From Paenarthrobacter sp. DKR-5 (GTDB taxonomy: Bacteria > Actinomycetota > Actinomycetes > Actinomycetales > Micrococcaceae): a DNA stretch of 64,000 bases. Position 1 is the first letter of the stretch. Each line of letters starts with the position of its first letter. The notes beneath the pieces are model-generated. The model saw only the letters and a program-made list of their open reading frames with translations, searched no databases and was not told where the DNA came from. The stretch is from NCBI RefSeq assembly GCF_018531425.1, contig NZ_JAHBOI010000002.1, forward strand, positions 62,001 to 126,000, in the 5' to 3' direction. A program made the position numbers and the translations under genes. Positions 35,050 to 42,845 of this stretch are shown in pieces.

Positions 35050-35823
35050 GTGACAGCGCCGATCTTCTTCGCGCCCGCCGAACTCCTCGCACCGCTGGTT
35101 CCAGGCTCGACCTTCGTCCTGGGCGGCCCGGAAGGCCGGCACGCCGCGACGGTGAAGCGTCTCGGCCCCGGCGAGGCTGTCGACGTCGTCGACGGCGCCG
35201 GTCTGCGGGTGCGCTGCACCGTGCTCGGAGCCGCGGACGGGGAGCTGGAGCTGACGGTGGAGGCCGCCGGCCGCGAACCCGCGCCGCCGGTGTCCCTGAC
35301 CCTGGTGCAGGCGCTGGCCAAGGGGGACCGGGACGAGCTGGCCATCGAGACGGCAACCGAACTCGGCGTCGACGCGGTGGTGCCCTGGCAGTCCGAGCGG
35401 GCGATCGTGCGCTGGAAGGCCGAGCGCGCCGCCAAGTCGCTGGCCAAATGGCAGTCCGTGGTGGCTGCCGCCGCGAAGCAGGCCCGCCGCGCCGTCGTCC
35501 CCGATGTATCCGGCCTTGCGGACACGGCTGCGCTTGCCGCCGCAGCCGAAGCTCCCGGCACTGTGGCCCTGGTGCTGCACGAGGACGCAGAGGAGTCGAT
35601 CCGCTCCGTCCTGCAGCGCAGGGTCGGACCGGCGGACCAGCGCGGCGCCGAGCGGATCATGGTCATTGTCGGCCCGGAAGGCGGCATTAGCCCGCGCGAA
35701 GTGGAACGGCTGAGCGCGGCGGGCGCGTCCACCGTCAGGCTGGGTCCGCACGTCCTGCGGTCCTCGACGGCCGGACCGGCCGCAATCGCAGTGATCAGCG
35801 AATACCTCGGACGCTGGGACTGA
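35050..35823 (+). CDS. rsmE: 16S rRNA (uracil-1498-N3)-methyltransferase
   Basis: 257 residues. An N-terminal PUA-like part (FVLGGPEGRHAATVKRLGPGEAVDVVDG) precedes a SPOUT knot with ALAKGDRDELAIETATELGVD, IMVIVGPEGGISPREVE and RLGPHVLRSSTAGPAA, the three motifs of RsmE. It methylates U1498 in the 30S decoding region. The GTG start is three bases after the dnaJ stop. hrcA-dnaJ-rsmE order is widespread in Gram-positive bacteria. Confidence 0.95.
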   Translation: MTAPIFFAPAELLAPLVPGSTFVLGGPEGRHAATVKRLGPGEAVDVVDGAGLRVRCTVLGAADGELELTVEAAGREPAPPVSLTLVQALAKGDRDELAIETATELGVDAVVPWQSERAIVRWKAERAAKSLAKWQSVVAAAAKQARRAVVPDVSGLADTAALAAAAEAPGTVALVLHEDAEESIRSVLQRRVGPADQRGAERIMVIVGPEGGISPREVERLSAAGASTVRLGPHVLRSSTAGPAAIAVISEYLGRWD

Positions 35824-35845
35824 CCGGCCGGCCCACTTGGCCAGC

Positions 35846-36799
35846 CTATTTAACCGTGATGGACTTGCTGTCCACGTTCTGCTGAAGCTGGGCGGGACCG
35901 GGGGACGGCTGGAAGACCCGGACCTCGTACTTGCCCGGCGCCAGGTTCACCGTCACGGCGAAGTCGCCCATCTGCCCCTTGGGGCTGTTGAGCTGGGTGC
36001 TGCCGCTGAGGTACACGTTCTTGCTGCCGTTGCCGTCCAGCTTGAGGATCTGCCAGCTCAGGGTCGAGGTCGGCGACACCCCGCGGCCGGTGATCTTCAG
36101 ATGTCCGTCCGGGACCTGGGAGCCCTCCTGCGGGTCGATGATCCAGACCGGCGCCTGCAGCGAACTGTCGCGGAGCATCGGCTGCCCGAGCTTCACATGG
36201 CCGAATGCGGCGTAGTCAGTATGGCCGTCGACCAGCACCACCACCTGGATCGCTTCGTTCGAATCGACCAGTCCGGCGGCTCCCGCGGCCGCGGTGGCGG
36301 TGAAGACAAGCTGCTGGACCGCGCGCTGTGCCATCCCGGCGTCGAGGTCCCCTCCGAACGCGTCGTGCGACACGTCCACGGTGATCAGGTTTTTCCCCGA
36401 GATGGAGGCGCCGAGCCGGGTGGGCCGCTGCCACGCGGTGAAGTACTCCGGATCGGCGGGCCGCTGGCTCATCATGGCCCACAACGCCGACGAAATCGGG
36501 TCACCGTGATCCGGGACATCGAGGAACTCGCGGTAAAGATTCACCGCATCATTGCTGCGGCCCAGCCAGTACACGGGCGTCTTCGACGCGCTCTGCGCTG
36601 TTTCCAGCGGGGCGTTGCTGATGGTCGGGTTCGCCGACGTCGAATACGAATACGGACTCATCGGCAGCGAGGAGCCGGACCCTTCGGGCCGCGGAACGCC
36701 GGTGCAGCCGCTGAGCACGAGCGCCGCTGCGGGCACCAGCAACCACCCCGCGGCGCGGGCGAGGGCGCTGGAGGCGGAACGGACGCCGGTGGACCTGAT
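35846..36799 (-). CDS. Lipoprotein with GerMN and Gmad2 domains; start codon uncertain (possibly ATC)
   Basis: About 317 residues. A signal with lipobox VLSGC (RAAGWLLVPAAALVLSGC) is followed by a GerMN-like domain (TPVYWLG, NLITVDVSHDAFGG, MAQRAVQQLVFTATAAAG, VVVLVDG) and a C-terminal Gmad2 immunoglobulin-like domain (PVWIIDPQEGSQVPDGHLKITG). Between the ribosome-like AGAAAGGG and the signal peptide no ATG, GTG or TTG exists in frame; ATC at 36802 or 36799 is best placed. GTG at 36889 is the first standard start, but it lies within a strong hairpin and has no ribosome site. In other Actinobacteria a similar lipoprotein (LpqB) sits with mtrAB; here it stands alone beside phoH. Confidence 0.75.
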   Translation of the reverse strand: MRSTGVRSASSALARAAGWLLVPAAALVLSGCTGVPRPEGSGSSLPMSPYSYSTSANPTISNAPLETAQSASKTPVYWLGRSNDAVNLYREFLDVPDHGDPISSALWAMMSQRPADPEYFTAWQRPTRLGASISGKNLITVDVSHDAFGGDLDAGMAQRAVQQLVFTATAAAGAAGLVDSNEAIQVVVLVDGHTDYAAFGHVKLGQPMLRDSSLQAPVWIIDPQEGSQVPDGHLKITGRGVSPTSTLSWQILKLDGNGSKNVYLSGSTQLNSPKGQMGDFAVTVNLAPGKYEVRVFQPSPGPAQLQQNVDSKSITVK

Positions 36800-36831
36800 G
36801 ATGCGACCCTTTCTGAGGCGGAGGGACCGGC

Positions 36832-36886
36832 GGTGGTCCGCCGGGACAAGTGTGTGCCGGTGCGTCCGCCTCCCCGGCGGACCACC
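36832..36886. repeat. 14-bp-arm inverted repeat in the lipoprotein/phoH intergenic region
   Basis: GGTGGTCCGCCGGG (36832-36845) and CCCGGCGGACCACC (36873-36886) are exact complements around a 27-base loop. The rest of the ~310-base gap (36800-37113) holds a second hairpin at 37046 and two Shine-Dalgarno-like strings (AGGAGG at 37032, AAGGAGAG at 37083), but no further gene was seen. Confidence 0.7.
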
Positions 36887-37045
36887 CACGCATTTCAGCT
36901 TGGCATAGCCGGAGGCCCGAATCGGGGGCTGGAGCCGCCTGGGCCCGAACTGAAACCTGATTGATACCGTGCCGAGACTGAGTCGATACCTGCGCCGCCG
37001 CCCTTCCCGGCGGCCCGCGGTGCCGTACCATAGGAGGACAAGAAT

Positions 37046-37071
37046 CCGCCGCCGGCAGGCTCCGGCGGCGG
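37046..37071 (+). repeat. GC-only hairpin in the phoH 5' leader
   Basis: CCGCCGCCGG-n6-CCGGCGGCGG, a perfect 10-bp stem 42 bases before the phoH ATG. It may affect translation of phoH, whose ATG lacks a well-spaced ribosome site. Confidence 0.5.
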
Positions 37072-37113
37072 CCGGACTGACCAAGGAGAGAACAAAGGCC
37101 GCGGGCCGCTACC

Positions 37114-38208
37114 ATGACTGATTCGTCGACGGGCACCAGTATTCCCGGACCACTCACCGATGTTGCTGCCGGCTCGTTCCCGCACACGGTTGCCGGAACG
37201 AGGACAGAGATCGTGTCCTTCGATTCGACCGAACAGATGGTGCTCACCCTCGGCACGCATGATGAAGCGCTGCGTTTCATCGAGGCGAGCTATCCCGAAG
37301 TCAATTTTCATGTCCGCGGCAACGAGCTCTCCATCACCGGTCCGGACACTGACGTCCCGTTGATCATGCGCCTGCTGGGCGAACTGCGCGGACTGGTGGG
37401 CCGAAATGTGGCCGTCACGCCGGCGGTGCTTGAGCGGCTCGTCGTCATGATGAAGGACCAGGCGGTCGAAAGCCCCTCGGACGTGCTGACGCACAACATT
37501 CTCTCCAGCCGCGGCCGCACCATCCGGCCCAAGACGGTGAACCAGAAGAGCTACGTGGACGCCATTGACCGCAACACTATTGTGTTCGGCATCGGCCCCG
37601 CCGGCACAGGCAAGACCTACCTGGCCATGGCCAAGGCCGTACAGGCGCTGCAGCACAAGGAAGTCAACCGGATCATCCTGACCCGGCCGGCCGTAGAGGC
37701 GGGGGAGCGGCTGGGGTTCCTCCCCGGCACGCTCAGCGACAAGATCGACCCGTACCTGCGCCCGCTCTACGACGCCCTGCACGACATGATGGACCCCGAG
37801 TCGATCCCGCGGCTGATGGCGGCAGGCACCATCGAGGTGGCGCCGCTGGCCTACATGCGAGGCCGCACCCTCAATGACGCGTTCATCATTCTCGACGAGG
37901 CGCAGAACACGACGCCCGAGCAGATGAAAATGTTCCTCACCCGCCTCGGCTTCGGCTCCAAGATGGTCGTTACCGGCGACGTGACGCAGGTGGATCTGCC
38001 GTCCGGGGCCAGCTCCGGTCTGCGGGTGGTCGCGGACATCCTCGAGGGCATCGAGGACGTCAACTTCAGCACACTGGACGCGTCCGACGTGGTTCGCCAC
38101 CGGCTGGTCAGCGACATCGTCACCGCCTACAGCAACTGGGACGACGCCAAGCGCCGGCGCGCACAGCACGCCGGACCGGGCCGCAGCCGCCAGGAGGGCC
38201 GCGCATGA
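37114..38208 (+). CDS. PhoH-like ATPase
   Basis: 364 residues. An N-terminal KH-like/extension region is followed by the PhoH core: [16 protein letters not shown] (Walker A), [41 protein letters not shown] (Walker B), [12 protein letters not shown]. This is the YbeZ-type of PhoH, which works with YbeY in RNA maturation. The only usable start is ATG 37114; an in-frame stop lies shortly upstream and AAGGAGAG is 23 bases away, so translation may be weak. The ATGA overlap with ybeY makes an operon. Confidence 0.94.
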   Translation: MTDSSTGTSIPGPLTDVAAGSFPHTVAGTRTEIVSFDSTEQMVLTLGTHDEALRFIEASYPEVNFHVRGNELSITGPDTDVPLIMRLLGELRGLVGRNVAVTPAVLERLVVMMKDQAVESPSDVLTHNILSSRGRTIRPKTVNQKSYVDAIDRNTIVFGIGPAGTGKTYLAMAKAVQALQHKEVNRIILTRPAVEAGERLGFLPGTLSDKIDPYLRPLYDALHDMMDPESIPRLMAAGTIEVAPLAYMRGRTLNDAFIILDEAQNTTPEQMKMFLTRLGFGSKMVVTGDVTQVDLPSGASSGLRVVADILEGIEDVNFSTLDASDVVRHRLVSDIVTAYSNWDDAKRRRAQHAGPGRSRQEGRA

Positions 38209-38678
38209 GCATCGAGGTCAACAACGAATCCGCACTGCCGGCCAACGAGGAGGAGCTGACGCGCCTCGCCCGGTTCATCATGGACAAGCTCTACCTGCAC
38301 CCGCAGAGCGAGCTGTCAGTGATCCTGGTCGACGAAGAAGCCATGGAGCGCCTGCACATCGAGTGGATGGACGAGCCAGGCCCCACGGACGTGATGTCCT
38401 TTCCGATGGACGAGCTGCGGCCGGGCACGGCGAGCCGCCCCGCGGCCGCCGGGATGCTCGGCGACATCGTGATCTGCCCGCAGGTGGCGGCCGCCCAGGC
38501 TAAAGCCGCCGGCCACACGATGGAGGAGGAGATCCTCCTGCTCGAAACCCACGGTCTGCTGCACCTGCTTGGTTACGACCACGCCGAACCGGAGGAGAAG
38601 GAAGAGATGTTCGGCCTGCAGCGCGAACTGCTCTCCGGCTTCCTCGGCAGGGATGCCCCGCTGGAGACCATGCAGTGA
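38205..38678 (+). CDS. ybeY: Endoribonuclease YbeY / rRNA maturation factor
   Basis: 157 residues. The metal motif is THGLLHLLGYDH (H-x3-H-x5-H), with PTDVMSFPMDE and LGDIVICPQ upstream, all standard for YbeY (UPF0054). It acts in 16S rRNA 3'-end maturation and ribosome quality control. It overlaps phoH by four bases and the next gene by four bases. Confidence 0.96.
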   Translation: MSIEVNNESALPANEEELTRLARFIMDKLYLHPQSELSVILVDEEAMERLHIEWMDEPGPTDVMSFPMDELRPGTASRPAAAGMLGDIVICPQVAAAQAKAAGHTMEEEILLLETHGLLHLLGYDHAEPEEKEEMFGLQRELLSGFLGRDAPLETMQ

Positions 38679-40078
38679 CTTTCCTGGCCCTGATCGGCAT
38701 GGCGCTGGTCTTCCTGGCCGTGACCGCCGTCCTGACGGCAGCCGAAGCTGCGTTCAGCTACCTGCCCCGGCACGAAGCCGAGACGATGACCTCCGGGCGG
38801 CAGCGTCCGGCGCTGAACCACATCCTGCAGGCCCCCGTTCCGCACATCCACGCCCTTCGATTCTGGCGCGTGTGGTTCGAGATGGCCGCGGCGGTCGCCG
38901 TTGCCGTGCTGTTCAACAGCCTGCTCGCCAACGTCTGGAGTGCCGGCCTGCTGGCCACCGTGGTGATGGCGGGAATCGGATTTGTGCTCGTGGGAGTCTC
39001 GCCCCGCCAGCTCGGGCGCATGCATTCCGCCGGTGTCGTGCGCTGGACCGCGCCGCTGATCCGCTTTCTCTGCTGGGTCCTCGGCCCCATCCCCGGCTGG
39101 CTGGTGGCGCTCGGCAGCGCCGTCACTCCCGGTGCGCCGCGGATCGATGGAGCCTTCTTCAGCGAGGAGGAGTTCCGCGAGCTGGTGGACCGGGCGAGCG
39201 AGTCCGAGATGATCGAGAACGACGAAGCGGAACTGCTTCAGTCCGTGTTCGACTTCGGCGACACCATGGTGCGCTCGGTGATGGTGCCGCGCACCGACAT
39301 CGTCAGCATCGACGCGGGCGCCACGCTGGAGGACGCGATGTCCCTCTTCCTCCGGTCCGGCTACTCCCGGATGCCCGTCCTGGGGGAAAACGCCGACCAG
39401 ATTCTTGGCGTCATCTACCTCAAGGACGTCGTCGCCACCTTGCATTCGCTTGCCGAGGGCGCGGAGGCCCCGCCGGTCGACGCGATTGCCCGGGAAGCGC
39501 GCTATGTTCCCGAGTCGAAGCTGGTCAGCGAGCTGCTGCGTGAACTGCAGCGCGAGTCGACCCACCTGGCAATCGTCATCGACGAATACGGCGGGACGGC
39601 CGGGCTGGTGACACTCGAAGATCTCATCGAGGAGCTCGTTGGCGAGATCGTCGATGAATACGACTCTGAGAAGCCGGAAGTCGTGCAGCTCGACAACGAC
39701 GTGTACCGCGTCAGCTCCAGGCTCAGCGTGGAGGACCTCGGGGAGCTCTTCGGTATCGAGCTCGAGGACGACGAAGTGGACACCGTGGGCGGTCTGCTGG
39801 CGAAGACCCTCGGCCGGGTTCCGATTGTCGGAAGCGAGGTAGAGGTCGCCGGCATCGGCCTCCGCGCGGAACGGCTGGAGGGCCGCCGCAACCGGGTCAG
39901 CCAGATCATCGCCAGCAGGGCGCCCCAACAGGACACGGACCTGATGGATCTGATGTCCGAGGCCGGCCGGCGGGACGAGCAGGACGCCGCCGAGTCGCCG
40001 GCAGGGAACAACAACTCGAACCATAACGGGCACCACAACGGGCACCGGGAACGACGAACAGCAGGGAGAAGCCGATGA
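38675..40078 (+). CDS. CNNM/HlyC-CorC family protein (DUF21-CBS-CorC)
   Basis: 467 residues. Membrane helices of the CNNM domain (~1-150) are followed by SVMVPRTDIVSIDAGATLED and a second CBS repeat containing LAIVIDEYGGTAGLVTLEDLIEELVGEI, the diagnostic CorC_HlyC text, then a C-terminal transporter-associated domain. Such proteins are linked to Mg2+/Co2+ export; many are misnamed hemolysins. The tail is Asn/His-rich (GNNNSNHNGHHNGHRE), possibly metal-binding. GTG start overlapping ybeY; ends overlapping era. Confidence 0.93.
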   Translation: MTFLALIGMALVFLAVTAVLTAAEAAFSYLPRHEAETMTSGRQRPALNHILQAPVPHIHALRFWRVWFEMAAAVAVAVLFNSLLANVWSAGLLATVVMAGIGFVLVGVSPRQLGRMHSAGVVRWTAPLIRFLCWVLGPIPGWLVALGSAVTPGAPRIDGAFFSEEEFRELVDRASESEMIENDEAELLQSVFDFGDTMVRSVMVPRTDIVSIDAGATLEDAMSLFLRSGYSRMPVLGENADQILGVIYLKDVVATLHSLAEGAEAPPVDAIAREARYVPESKLVSELLRELQRESTHLAIVIDEYGGTAGLVTLEDLIEELVGEIVDEYDSEKPEVVQLDNDVYRVSSRLSVEDLGELFGIELEDDEVDTVGGLLAKTLGRVPIVGSEVEVAGIGLRAERLEGRRNRVSQIIASRAPQQDTDLMDLMSEAGRRDEQDAAESPAGNNNSNHNGHHNGHRERRTAGRSR

Positions 40079-41025
40079 GCAGCACACCACAGGACGGTCC
40101 GGCAGCGGACTACCGGGCAGGCTTCGCGGTCCTCGTCGGGCGCCCCAACGCGGGCAAGTCGACCCTCACGAACGCGCTGGTCGGCCAGAAGGTCGCCATC
40201 ACCTCGGCGAAGCCGCAGACCACGCGGCACACCATCCGCGGCATCGTCCACCGGGAGGACGCGCAGCTCATCCTCGTCGACACCCCCGGACTGCACCGGC
40301 CCCGCACCCTGCTCGGACAGCGGCTGAACGACCTCGTGGCGGACACGCTCTCCGAGGTGGACGCAATCGGTTTCTGCCTGCCCGCGAATGAAAAGATCGG
40401 CCCCGGCGACAGGTTCATCGCCGCCCAGCTCGCCGCCGTCGGCCGCAAGCCGATCATCGCCCTCGTCACCAAGACCGACCTGGTGGACCGCGCAAGGCTG
40501 GCCGAACAGCTGCTCGCGGTGACCGAACTGGGCCGGGAGGTCCTTGGCGAGGACGGTTTCACCGACATCGTGCCGGTGTCCGCCGCCGACGGCTACCAGG
40601 TGGACACGGTGGCGGACGTGCTGATCAAGCAGATGCCGCTGTCGCCGCCCCTTTACCCTGACGGCGAACTGACCGACGAGCCCGAGGCCGTGATGGTGGC
40701 CGAGCTGGTACGCGAAGCAGCCTTGGAGGGCGTGCGGGACGAACTGCCGCACTCACTGGCCGTCGTCGTGGAGGAAATCATCCCCCGGGAAGGCCGGTCG
40801 GAGGACAACCAGCTGCTGGACGTCCGGGTGAATTTGTACGTCGAGCGCCCGTCGCAGAAGGCCATCATCATCGGCAAGGGCGGCTCCCGGCTGCGCGAGG
40901 TCGGCAGCAACGCGCGCCGCGGGATCGAGGCCCTCCTGGGCACCCGGATCTACCTGGACCTGCACGTCAAGGTGGCCAAGGACTGGCAGCGTGATCCGAA
41001 GCAGCTCGTGCGGCTGGGCTTCTGA
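40075..41025 (+). CDS. era: GTPase Era
   Basis: 316 residues. G motifs: VGRPNAGKSTL, PQTTRHTIRGI, DTPGLHRP and TKTD. The C-terminal KH domain shows VERPSQKAIIIGKGGSRLREVG. Era checks 16S rRNA 3'-end and 30S maturation, matching its operon mates phoH and ybeY. The ATG overlaps the preceding stop by four bases, and AGGGAGAAG lies upstream. Confidence 0.97.
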   Translation: MSSTPQDGPAADYRAGFAVLVGRPNAGKSTLTNALVGQKVAITSAKPQTTRHTIRGIVHREDAQLILVDTPGLHRPRTLLGQRLNDLVADTLSEVDAIGFCLPANEKIGPGDRFIAAQLAAVGRKPIIALVTKTDLVDRARLAEQLLAVTELGREVLGEDGFTDIVPVSAADGYQVDTVADVLIKQMPLSPPLYPDGELTDEPEAVMVAELVREAALEGVRDELPHSLAVVVEEIIPREGRSEDNQLLDVRVNLYVERPSQKAIIIGKGGSRLREVGSNARRGIEALLGTRIYLDLHVKVAKDWQRDPKQLVRLGF

Positions 41026-41084
41026 CAGCCGACCGCACTGGCGCGTCCGCCTGGCTGTTCCGGGAAGATTCCCAGATTCGGCCC

Positions 41085-41090
41085 GTAGAA
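41085..41090 (+). promoter_or_regulatory. Candidate -10 box TAGAAT of the LCP gene
   Basis: TAGAAT lies 40 bases before the TTG start at 41130 in a short gap after era. No clear -35 is seen at the usual distance. Confidence 0.4.
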
Positions 41091-41129
41091 TGGCTTGATC
41101 GCTTTACTGTTCGAGAAAAGGGTTGAATT

Positions 41130-42737
41130 TTGAGCCGACGTCGTTCTGCTCGCGGCGGCAATGCCGCACAGGGCAATATCGATGCCGGCGCACCGCACCC
41201 GGCTGGTGAGAGCACCACCGCCGGGCGCCACATGCGTGCGCCCAAGCGACTGCCGCGCTGGTTCAAGATCGCGGCCGCCGCGGTCGCTGCTGTCCTCGTG
41301 GGCGTCATCGCTTTCGCTGCCATCCAGGTGGGGCGGCTGCAGGGCAACATTGTCTCCGCCCCGCTGAACCTCAACCCTGACGCGCCGAGCGCCGCCCCCG
41401 TGGACGAGAACCACGACCCGCTGCAGATCCTCATCCTCGGCACGGACACGCGCGCCGGGAAGAACGGCGCCTACGGCAGCGCGGCGGACTCGACCGGCTC
41501 GGGCAACTCGGACGTGATGATGCTGATGAACCTTTCGGCGGACCGCAAGCGTGTGACGGTCGTCAGTTTCCCCCGTGACCTGATGGTTCCCATCCCGGCC
41601 TGCAAAAACCCCGCGACAGGCAAGACCTCGGCACCCCAGGCCGTCGGCCAGCTCAACAGCGCCCTTTCTTTCGGCGGCCCGGGCTGCACGGTTGCCGCTA
41701 TCAACAAGATGACGGGCCTGCAGGTGGACCACTTCATGATGGCCGACTTCAACGCCGTCAAGGAACTGACCAGCACCCTCGGAGGCGTCGACGTCTGTGT
41801 GAACCAGGCGATCGACGACCCGCTTTCCGGGCTCAAGCTTCCGGCCGGTGTCAGTTCCATCCAGGGCGAACAGGCACTGTCCTTCCTGCGTACCCGACAC
41901 GGCTTCGGCAATGGCGGCGACGAGGGGCGGATCAAGGCCCAGCAAAGCTTCCTCGCGTCGATGACCCGCAAGATCAAGTCCAACGGCACCCTGACCGACG
42001 TCGGCAAGGTCCTGGCGATTGCCGACACCGTGACCAAGAACCTCACCGTCGACGAGGGGCTGAACAACGTGCCGGCCCTCGTTTCCATGGCGAACCGGCT
42101 CAAGGACGTCGACCTCTCCAAGGTGGCTTTTATCACCGCCCCGGTCGAGCCCTGGGACCAGGACCCGAACCGGCTGCAGCTGCAGCCTGACGCGTCCGCG
42201 AAGCTGTTCGCGACGCTGCGGGCCGACGGCGATGTGACCGCCAGCGCCAAGCCGGCGCCGTCGGCTGCCGCGTCGAAGCCTGCCGCCTCTTCCGGGGCGG
42301 CCCCGGCCAGTGCCGCGCCCGCCGCGCCGAGCACCCCCGCCGCTCCGGCAGCTCCGGCGTTCGACAAGGCGGCTGTGCCGTTCAGCTTCGTGAACGCTTC
42401 CGGCACGGCAGGCCGGGACACTGCGCTGAGCAAGGTCGCGGTCAGCAACGGGTACACCCAGGCGCAGGCGGTGCCCAACGACGGTCCCGCCACGATCTCC
42501 GGCACCCAGCTGTTCTACGGGCCCGGCTACCAGGAGATCGCCCAGGAAACCGCGAAGCTCTACGGGATCCCCGCAGCCCAGATTTCCCCGCTGGCCGGAT
42601 TCTCCGGCCTGGAGCTGCGGATCGGACAGGACTTCGCCTCCGGCGTGAAGCTGAACGAAGGGGGCGGGCTCCCTTCCGGGCTCAACGGCCAGACGGCCGA
42701 GCAGGTGACCTGCCAGTCCGGGTTCGGCAACTACTGA
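41130..42737 (+). CDS. LytR-CpsA-Psr family protein with LytR_C domain
   Basis: 535 residues. A TTG start (MSRRRSARGGNAAQ) follows AAAGGG by seven bases. One membrane helix (residues ~45-70) precedes the LCP domain: DPLQILILGTDTR, NSDVMMLMNLSADRKRVTVVSFPRDLMVPIP and FLRTRHGFGNGGDEGRIKAQQ, whose Arg and Asp residues bind the polyprenyl phosphate. An Ala/Pro linker leads to LytR_C (FSFVNASGTAGRDTALSKV). LCP enzymes attach wall polymers to peptidoglycan or arabinogalactan. Four cysteines may form outside disulfides. Confidence 0.93.
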   Translation: MSRRRSARGGNAAQGNIDAGAPHPAGESTTAGRHMRAPKRLPRWFKIAAAAVAAVLVGVIAFAAIQVGRLQGNIVSAPLNLNPDAPSAAPVDENHDPLQILILGTDTRAGKNGAYGSAADSTGSGNSDVMMLMNLSADRKRVTVVSFPRDLMVPIPACKNPATGKTSAPQAVGQLNSALSFGGPGCTVAAINKMTGLQVDHFMMADFNAVKELTSTLGGVDVCVNQAIDDPLSGLKLPAGVSSIQGEQALSFLRTRHGFGNGGDEGRIKAQQSFLASMTRKIKSNGTLTDVGKVLAIADTVTKNLTVDEGLNNVPALVSMANRLKDVDLSKVAFITAPVEPWDQDPNRLQLQPDASAKLFATLRADGDVTASAKPAPSAAASKPAASSGAAPASAAPAAPSTPAAPAAPAFDKAAVPFSFVNASGTAGRDTALSKVAVSNGYTQAQAVPNDGPATISGTQLFYGPGYQEIAQETAKLYGIPAAQISPLAGFSGLELRIGQDFASGVKLNEGGGLPSGLNGQTAEQVTCQSGFGNY

Positions 42738-42772
42738 CGCAGCGGACGGCGGACGTCCGCCTCCCGCACCTT

Positions 42773-42835
42773 GCGCGAAAGGCCAGTTACGGCGGCTTCG
42801 ACTCAGGCGAAGCCGCCGTAACTGGCCTTTCGCGC
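42773..42835. repeat. 63-nt perfect palindrome (28-bp stem) between convergent genes
   Basis: The left arm 42773-42800 (starting GCGCGAAAGGCCAGTTACGG) is the exact reverse complement of 42808-42835, with a seven-base loop ACTCAGG. It lies between the LCP gene and the convergent M13 peptidase gene. It shares its core with the palindromes at 46757 and 31160. Confidence 0.95.
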
Positions 42836-42845
42836 TGCCTGGCAG

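Noticed and set aside
38675-40078. Hemolysin call for the CNNM/CBS protein
   Set aside because: The DUF21-CBS-CorC architecture is that of Mg2+/Co2+-related transporters; the hemolysin name is historical.
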